From Nitrospira sp. (GTDB lineage: Bacteria; Nitrospirota; Nitrospiria; Nitrospirales; Nitrospiraceae), in the NCBI GenBank assembly GCA_025360665.1, contig JANYBU010000088.1, positions 1 to 11,675 of the forward strand: a stretch of 11,675 nucleotides of DNA, given 5' to 3'. The position numbers were made by a program, and so were the translations under genes. This document shows, piece by piece, positions 6,548 through 11,675 of the stretch. Position 1 is the first letter of the stretch; each line of letters opens with the position of its first letter. Under the pieces are notes generated by a model. It ran no database searches. It saw only the letters and a list, made by a program, of their open reading frames with translations, and was not told the origin of the DNA.

Positions 6548-9500
6548 ATGTTCATTCACAAGCTACGGGTTTGTGTGCCTACCCGCATGCTCGGCGCGAT
6601 GGCAGCTGTGGCTCTGCTCGGGGTCCCGCTCGTATCCGCTGAGAATCCCTCACAGGCTGAGACGTCGCCGCCGCACGTCGCGATGAACCATCAGCTGCCT
6701 GGTTGGGCAGAGAAACTCAAAGGTCAGACGATCGTCGAGGATGCGATGGGCGGCAAGGCCGAGCGTTCTGCGATGGTTGAACAGCAGCATCAGCGGATTA
6801 TGGAGCATATGGCCCAGGATCCTCAGGTGCAGGGTGTCAACACCGGGATGTATAACACCTCCTCCATGATGCACCAGTATGGAGCAGGCGGGCAGGACAT
6901 GCTCCTCGTGTCCGATCCTCGCGTGGAGCCGGTGGCGATGACCGGCGGCGGGAAGTGTCCGGCAACGGCCCCGGTGAAGCAATACAACGTGTCCACGATC
7001 AATGTCGAAATCACGCTCAACCAGTGGCTCGATTTCTATCCCGGCTACATGTATGTGCTGGATGAAAATCTGGATAAGGTGCGTGCAGAAGAAACCAAGA
7101 ATAAGGAAGCCCGCGACAAGGAAGGGTTCGATCCAGGCGCCGTGATTCCTGGCGTGCAGGCTCAGTGGATTCAGCCCCTCGTCTTCCGCGCCAACCAGGG
7201 TGACTGCGTCAAGCTCAAGCTCTCGAACAAGCTGGAAGAGGGCGGCGGACCGGTCAGTCTACATATCCATGGATCGAGCATGGTGGTGAGCGCTACCGGA
7301 GCCCCGGCGACGACGACCAACTCTGATTCTGTCGTCGAAGAAAAGAAGACCGGCGAGTTCGAGTGGTACATCCACCCGAACACCCAGGAAGGTGTCCGCC
7401 AATTCCATACCTATAGCCAAGACCGTGAGCTGACGGTGATGGGATTGTTCGGCGCGTTCGTCGTCGAGCCCCGCGGATCGAGCTACCTGGAGCCGCTCGG
7501 TACGGGCGATCCAACGCCGGCCTCCAGTGGGTGGCAGACGATCATTAAGAACGGCACCGGTCCGGACTTTCGCGAGTATGTGCTGATCTATCACGAAGTC
7601 GGCGACGAGGCCTTCCGCCCGTTGAACAAGAAGGGAGATTTTCTCCCGCAGCGCGATCCGTTGACCGACGCCTATCGTCCGGGTGGCCGTGCGATCAACT
7701 ATCGCAGCGAGCCGTTCGGCATCAACAACATGCACGTGCAGCACGAGTATTTCGGGTTCGAAGACGAGTCGATGGGCTATAGCTCCTATACGTTCGGCGA
7801 TCCCTCCCCGACGATCCCCCGTTCCTACATTGGTGATCCGGCCAAGTTCCGCTTGGTGCACGGTGGATCGGAGGTGTTCCACTCGCACCATCCGCATGGT
7901 GGGACCATTCGGTGGCCGCGCAGCCCGCGGGCGATCGACGATATGAACCTCTGGGCGACCGCGGGGAACGGCCCGGTGAAGTATCCCGTGATTCGTGCGA
8001 AGACAGACCGGGTCGACGTCGAAGTCATCGGTCCTTCCGAAGCACTCGACCTGGAGACGGAGTGCGGCTCCGGTCTCTGTCAGCAGTTGGCTGGTGATTT
8101 CCTCTTCCACTGCCACGTCGCGCACCATTATGTGGCGGGTATGTGGGGCTACTGGCGCGTATACAACACGATCCAGCAGGGAGACCTTCGGAACGACGTG
8201 ATGCCGGATCTGCGCGAATTGCCGGATCGCCAGGGCCGGATCAAGACTCCGGTTTCATCGGACAAGTTGATCGGTCAGACCGTCGATTGGTTCGGCAAGC
8301 AATTTACGATTACCGACAAGGGCAAGAGCAACTGGACCACTAACCCTGCCACCATCACTGTCAAGGATTGGGTGGCGATGCAGATGCCTACGATGGGCAA
8401 GCCTGGCCACAAAGATGATGAGAAGGGTCAGCTTGTGTCCTACGACGCGACGGTGTTGGACTGGGCTTGGGACGGCAATCGTGCGATGAGCGAGAAGGAA
8501 AGTACGACGGACAATCCCAAGTACAAGTCGACCCATCCTGGCAAGCGGCATCCGATTATGTTTGAGGTCATGACCGGCAAGGTGGCTTGGCCTCACCTGA
8601 CGCCACATTTCGGCAAGCGGGTGATGTTCTCCCCGAACCATTCCGGGGCACCGTGGTTGGAGATGATCCGCCGGGATGCGAATGGGGATGAGAGCAACGA
8701 CCCGGCGAAGCCGGGTGAGAACGGCGTGTGGAGCCTCTGTCCTGAGAATGCGGGACGGAAGAATTACAATGTCCACTTCATCAAGCTGCCGATCAAGATC
8801 GCCAAGGCTCAGGGCAAGGAACCGGCGGTGGTCGATCCGAACGGATTGATCTATGTGCTCCATGAAGAAGAGGCGGCGATCCGGGCCAACGACGATCTGA
8901 AGTATCCGTTGGTCGTCCGCGGCAACATCTACGATTGCCTAGATTGGACGTTAACCAGCGAGTGGGATGACGACGACTACACGAACTTCCAGTCGTCGAA
9001 GATCAATACCCACTGGCATTTTCTCCAGTTCGATAACCAAGCGTCGGATGGCGTGATCACCGGCTTCTCTTACGAGCAGTCGGTCCGCCCGTTCACGATG
9101 TTGAAGAAGGACAGCAAGAAGGGGCTGCCGGCTCCAATGAATACGGTGCTGACCGTGCCGGCGAAGATGGGTGCAGCCTCGCTCACGGTGAAGAATGCAG
9201 GTCAATACCATGTCGGCACGCTGATCTTGGTCGGCGCCGATAACGTCAAGGGCAATGAAATCGCTCGGATCAAGGATATTAAGGGCAGTACGATCGCCTT
9301 GACGAAGGGTCTTAAGAACGATCACCCGGCGAACGACATTGTGACGGTGGAGTTCGTTCGTCAGCGGTTCTGGGTCGATGCGGATGTGGGGACCGTATTC
9401 TGGCACGACCACGCATTCGGTGCGACCACATGGCCGCATGGCGGCTTCGGGACGTTCATCGCTGAACCGGTTGGATCGACCTATCATGATGCGAAGACGG

Positions 9501-11410
9501 GGAAGGCAATCCGGAGCGGTCCGATCGCGGACATTCGCACCGTCGAGCCGGTCGGTTATGGGGTGAACAACAGCTTCCGTGAGTTGATGGTGCAAGTGCA
9601 CGATACCGTGCCGCACACCGTCAACATCGTAACCGCGGGCAATCCGCCAGGACAGCCGATTGAAGTGGCCCTTGAAGCGGGTAAGACCGTGTCGTTCATG
9701 ATGCCGGATAAGCTTTATATGACGCCGATGCCATTCCTGAACGGTGGGACCCATACCACGGGGAGCGGCTTGAACTTCAGGGCCGGTCCGATCGCTCAGC
9801 GGTTGGCCACCAATCCCGATGTGTCGCAGGCGTTCAACAGCCAGATCCATGGCGATCCGTACACGCCGCTCCTGAGGGCCTATGTGGGAGACACGATGGT
9901 GTTCCGTCTCCTCCACACCCTCATGAACGAGACGATGACCTGGACCCTCTCCGGTCATACCTTCCTGAGTGAACGGTATGCCGGCGATGCAAATCGGAAG
10001 AACTCGATGCACGTCGGGATTGCGGAGCGCTACGACCTCGTGGTGCCGCAGGCTGGTGGACCGCGGTTGCAAGCGGGTGACTATATCCACTTCAATGGTC
10101 GGTCCTCGAAGTTCTCCGAAGGGGCTTGGGGCATCATCCGTGTCTTTGACAAAGAGCAGGCCGATCTGAAGAAGTTGCCGGCCGGGTTCTCCGTCAAGGG
10201 CGAGATTCCCAAGGCGTTGCCGGTTTGTCCGGCTGACGCTCCGGTGAAGAACTTCAACGTCGTGGCCTTGGACTATCCGTCGATGAAGTTCAACGCGAAG
10301 GCGCCTGAGTCCATCGAGGTGGACTTTGAGCGGAAGATCCAAATCAGCAACCCCGAGGCCAAGATCTACGCCTTGGAGGAAGATACTGCGAAGGTGGCGA
10401 GTGGTGCGCACCCCATGCCGCTCACGCTTCGTGTGAACGTTGGAGATTGCGTCAAAGTCAATCTGAAGAACAAGATGAAGGAGAGCAAGGCTTCCTTCTC
10501 CGCGATCGGCTTGGCCTTCGATCCGAAGGATTCGATGGGCGCCAACGTCGGCAACAACCCAGGCGATCAGACGATTGCTCCTGGCGCCGAGCGGACCTAT
10601 ACCTACTACGCGGATCCGTTCAACGGTGAAACCACGTCGTTGGTGTGGGATTGGGGCAACGTGATGACGAATCCACGCAACGGGTTGTTTGGAGCTGTGG
10701 TGGTCGGTCCGAAAGGGTCCAAGTATCGGGATTCGAAGACCGGGGCCGATTTGACGAACAAGAACGCCTGGGCGGCTGACGTGATCATCGATCGGTCGGT
10801 GCCGGGGAACGAACTACGGCCGAACTATCGTGACGTGGCGTTGTTCTTCCAGGACGAAGACAACATCATCGGCACGAGTTTTATGCCGTATGTGCAGAAC
10901 GTGGCGGGTCTGACCGGTGTCAACTATCGGTCGGAACCATACAAGTATCGTGAGGAGCAGGGTTGCTCGCTGGGCAAGATGTTCCAGCCTTGCAAAGCGG
11001 ATAAGCCTGAAGATCCAGCCACTCCGCTCATTGAAGCGCATGCAGGTGATCCAGTGCGCATCCATGTAATCGGGGCGAGCAACGAGCAGAACGGAATGTT
11101 CAGCGTCGAGAAGCATGAGTGGCCGATCGAGCCTTTCATGCGCGGCGCAGATCTGATCAGCGTGGTCGAGTTCGCCGGGTCGGAGACCCTCGATGCGTTC
11201 TTGCCATCGGCCGGCGGTCCATACCGTTTGCCGGGCGACTATGTGTATAGCAACCAGCGGTTGCCATACTCCCAGTCCGGGGAGTGGGGCTATGTGCGTG
11301 TGTTGCCGTCCGGCGATACTCGTCTGCTGCCGTTGCACGGAGCGGGTGCTGGGATGAAGAGTGCGTCGGTTGAACAACCGGTGCAGGTCATTCCGGTCGC
11401 AGCGAAGTAA
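6548..11410 (+). CDS. Giant secreted multicopper oxidase, MofA-like (putative metal oxidase)
   Basis: This 1620-aa protein has a Sec signal peptide (residues 1-31, cleavage after VSA), then a Met/His-rich stretch (32-135). Three related cupredoxin-pair units follow (about 137-560, 731-1226, 1227-1620), each opening with CPxxA and a second Cys in GDC or YDC (C137/C220, C731/C797, C1227/C1301). Unit 1 has HIH (239-241) but only H287 at the next motif; its second half has HxxHxHG (445-451) and HCHVAHHYVAGM (521-532), a full type 1 plus trinuclear half-site with axial M532. Unit 2 has HWH (822-824) and HDH (953-955), but its second half has lost the ligands. Unit 3 has none. Residues about 560-730 form an extra His-containing region. 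Usual multicopper oxidases are 450-650 aa; the size recalls Leptothrix MofA (about 1660 aa, from memory), a putative Mn(II) oxidase. Substrate unproven. Confidence 0.85.
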   Translation: MFIHKLRVCVPTRMLGAMAAVALLGVPLVSAENPSQAETSPPHVAMNHQLPGWAEKLKGQTIVEDAMGGKAERSAMVEQQHQRIMEHMAQDPQVQGVNTGMYNTSSMMHQYGAGGQDMLLVSDPRVEPVAMTGGGKCPATAPVKQYNVSTINVEITLNQWLDFYPGYMYVLDENLDKVRAEETKNKEARDKEGFDPGAVIPGVQAQWIQPLVFRANQGDCVKLKLSNKLEEGGGPVSLHIHGSSMVVSATGAPATTTNSDSVVEEKKTGEFEWYIHPNTQEGVRQFHTYSQDRELTVMGLFGAFVVEPRGSSYLEPLGTGDPTPASSGWQTIIKNGTGPDFREYVLIYHEVGDEAFRPLNKKGDFLPQRDPLTDAYRPGGRAINYRSEPFGINNMHVQHEYFGFEDESMGYSSYTFGDPSPTIPRSYIGDPAKFRLVHGGSEVFHSHHPHGGTIRWPRSPRAIDDMNLWATAGNGPVKYPVIRAKTDRVDVEVIGPSEALDLETECGSGLCQQLAGDFLFHCHVAHHYVAGMWGYWRVYNTIQQGDLRNDVMPDLRELPDRQGRIKTPVSSDKLIGQTVDWFGKQFTITDKGKSNWTTNPATITVKDWVAMQMPTMGKPGHKDDEKGQLVSYDATVLDWAWDGNRAMSEKESTTDNPKYKSTHPGKRHPIMFEVMTGKVAWPHLTPHFGKRVMFSPNHSGAPWLEMIRRDANGDESNDPAKPGENGVWSLCPENAGRKNYNVHFIKLPIKIAKAQGKEPAVVDPNGLIYVLHEEEAAIRANDDLKYPLVVRGNIYDCLDWTLTSEWDDDDYTNFQSSKINTHWHFLQFDNQASDGVITGFSYEQSVRPFTMLKKDSKKGLPAPMNTVLTVPAKMGAASLTVKNAGQYHVGTLILVGADNVKGNEIARIKDIKGSTIALTKGLKNDHPANDIVTVEFVRQRFWVDADVGTVFWHDHAFGATTWPHGGFGTFIAEPVGSTYHDAKTGKAIRSGPIADIRTVEPVGYGVNNSFRELMVQVHDTVPHTVNIVTAGNPPGQPIEVALEAGKTVSFMMPDKLYMTPMPFLNGGTHTTGSGLNFRAGPIAQRLATNPDVSQAFNSQIHGDPYTPLLRAYVGDTMVFRLLHTLMNETMTWTLSGHTFLSERYAGDANRKNSMHVGIAERYDLVVPQAGGPRLQAGDYIHFNGRSSKFSEGAWGIIRVFDKEQADLKKLPAGFSVKGEIPKALPVCPADAPVKNFNVVALDYPSMKFNAKAPESIEVDFERKIQISNPEAKIYALEEDTAKVASGAHPMPLTLRVNVGDCVKVNLKNKMKESKASFSAIGLAFDPKDSMGANVGNNPGDQTIAPGAERTYTYYADPFNGETTSLVWDWGNVMTNPRNGLFGAVVVGPKGSKYRDSKTGADLTNKNAWAADVIIDRSVPGNELRPNYRDVALFFQDEDNIIGTSFMPYVQNVAGLTGVNYRSEPYKYREEQGCSLGKMFQPCKADKPEDPATPLIEAHAGDPVRIHVIGASNEQNGMFSVEKHEWPIEPFMRGADLISVVEFAGSETLDAFLPSAGGPYRLPGDYVYSNQRLPYSQSGEWGYVRVLPSGDTRLLPLHGAGAGMKSASVEQPVQVIPVAAK

Positions 11411-11418
11411 GACCGCAA

Positions 11419-11437
11419 CTCCTGCTGTTGGCAGGAG
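11419..11437 (+). other. Hairpin just after the oxidase stop
   Basis: CTCCTGC (11419-11425) and GCAGGAG (11431-11437) form a perfect 7-bp stem with loop TGTTG, nine bases after the stop codon. It has no T-tract, so it is not itself a terminator. It may protect the 3' end of the message from exonucleases, ahead of the true terminator. Confidence 0.45.
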
Positions 11438-11453
11438 GTAGATGAATCAGGAG

Positions 11454-11487
11454 AAGGGGGAGGCCAACGGCTTCCCCCTTTTTCTTT
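11454..11487 (+). terminator. Rho-independent terminator of the oxidase gene
   Basis: AAGGGGGAGGCC (11454-11465) pairs with GGCTTCCCCCTT (11469-11480): twelve pairs with one G-T, a 3-nt loop AAC, then the tail TTTCTTT. It is the clearest intrinsic terminator in the window and suggests that the oxidase gene forms its own transcript and that the next gene has its own promoter. Confidence 0.9.
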
Positions 11488-11553
11488 GGTGCATCCTTTT
11501 GGTACGATGGCTGAGTTTCCAGTTCGATCACACTAAGGAATCGTGGAGGACTC

Positions 11554-11675
11554 ATGAGGGTGCTATTGCTCGTGTTGTGCGGATGGCTGATGCTGGGCCT
11601 TTCTGTCGCCTGGGCGTATGAAGAAATTCAGGTCACGGACGGCGGCACGATCACCGGCAAGGTGACGATCACGGA
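11554..11675 (+). CDS. Secreted protein, N-terminal part (3' end outside window)
   Basis: The ATG at 11554 follows GGAGGA (11545-11550), and 40 codons are visible before the window ends. The product begins with a signal peptide (MRVLLLVLCGWLMLGLSVAWA, cleavage probably after AWA). The mature start YEEIQVTDGGTITGKVTI resembles the opening strands of carboxypeptidase-regulatory-like (beta-sandwich) domains, which are often followed by a cytochrome or a metal-binding part; neither is visible. It lies 143 nt after the oxidase gene on the same strand but behind a strong terminator. An envelope protein working with the oxidase is possible but not shown. Confidence 0.7.
   Translation, partial: MRVLLLVLCGWLMLGLSVAWAYEEIQVTDGGTITGKVTIT

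Noticed and set aside
7259..8128. 289-codon open frame on the - strand inside the oxidase gene
   Set aside because: Same reason: antisense shadow with Arg/Val-rich low-information sequence and no recognisable motif.
8951..10411. 486-codon open frame on the - strand inside the oxidase gene
   Set aside because: It lies wholly antisense to a gene with clear domain motifs, is rich in Arg/His/Leu as expected from the reverse of GC-rich coding, and shows no family resemblance. It is a shadow frame.

Overview
The window reads as a piece of a Nitrospira-like (phylum Nitrospirota) chromosome. This rests on the very large secreted multicopper-oxidase-type protein, the KimA-type potassium permease, and two non-coding elements (a degenerate 7-bp tandem array and a long imperfect stem-loop) of a kind I associate from memory with Nitrospira genomes. 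The assignment is an inference; no rRNA or other marker is present.

Layout. 1-636 is a toxin-antitoxin-like edge: the 3' part of a Doc/Fic-family toxin gene (+), then about 380 bases with no convincing intact gene but with a probable antitoxin C-terminal remnant, closed by a hairpin at the convergent junction. 637-3109 (-) is a tight three-gene run in the order secreted LPP20/FlgT-like coiled-coil protein, 63-aa hypothetical, HEPN-domain protein, preceded by a good sigma70-like promoter. This part looks more AT-rich by eye than the rest and may be accessory. 3110-3344 holds that promoter and a 121-bp imperfect inverted repeat. 3345-6241 (-) is a two-gene overlapping unit: a KimA/KUP-type potassium permease, then a secreted protein with a BIG2-like and a PKD domain, whose start lies in a 7-bp tandem array. 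6242-6547 is a divergent intergenic region with a strong + strand promoter, a leader hairpin and a repeated motif.

6548-11410 (+) is the centrepiece: a secreted 1620-aa protein of three cupredoxin-pair units. Unit 1 has the full C-terminal-type copper motifs (HxxHxHG and HCHxxxHxxxxM) and unit 2 the full N-terminal-type motifs (HWH and WHDH). Unit 3 has none. The obvious model is one functional multicopper oxidase centre assembled between the second half of unit 1 and the first half of unit 2. Size and architecture recall the putative manganese oxidase MofA of Leptothrix, so oxidation of Mn(II) or another metal is a reasonable but unproven guess.

A strong intrinsic terminator (11454-11487) ends this gene. 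A further + strand gene for a secreted protein begins at 11554 and runs off the window.

How the parts fit together: the oxidase appears to be transcribed as a single gene from its own promoter, diverging from the potassium-transport unit. Nothing in the sequence ties potassium import to the oxidase beyond the shared intergenic region.
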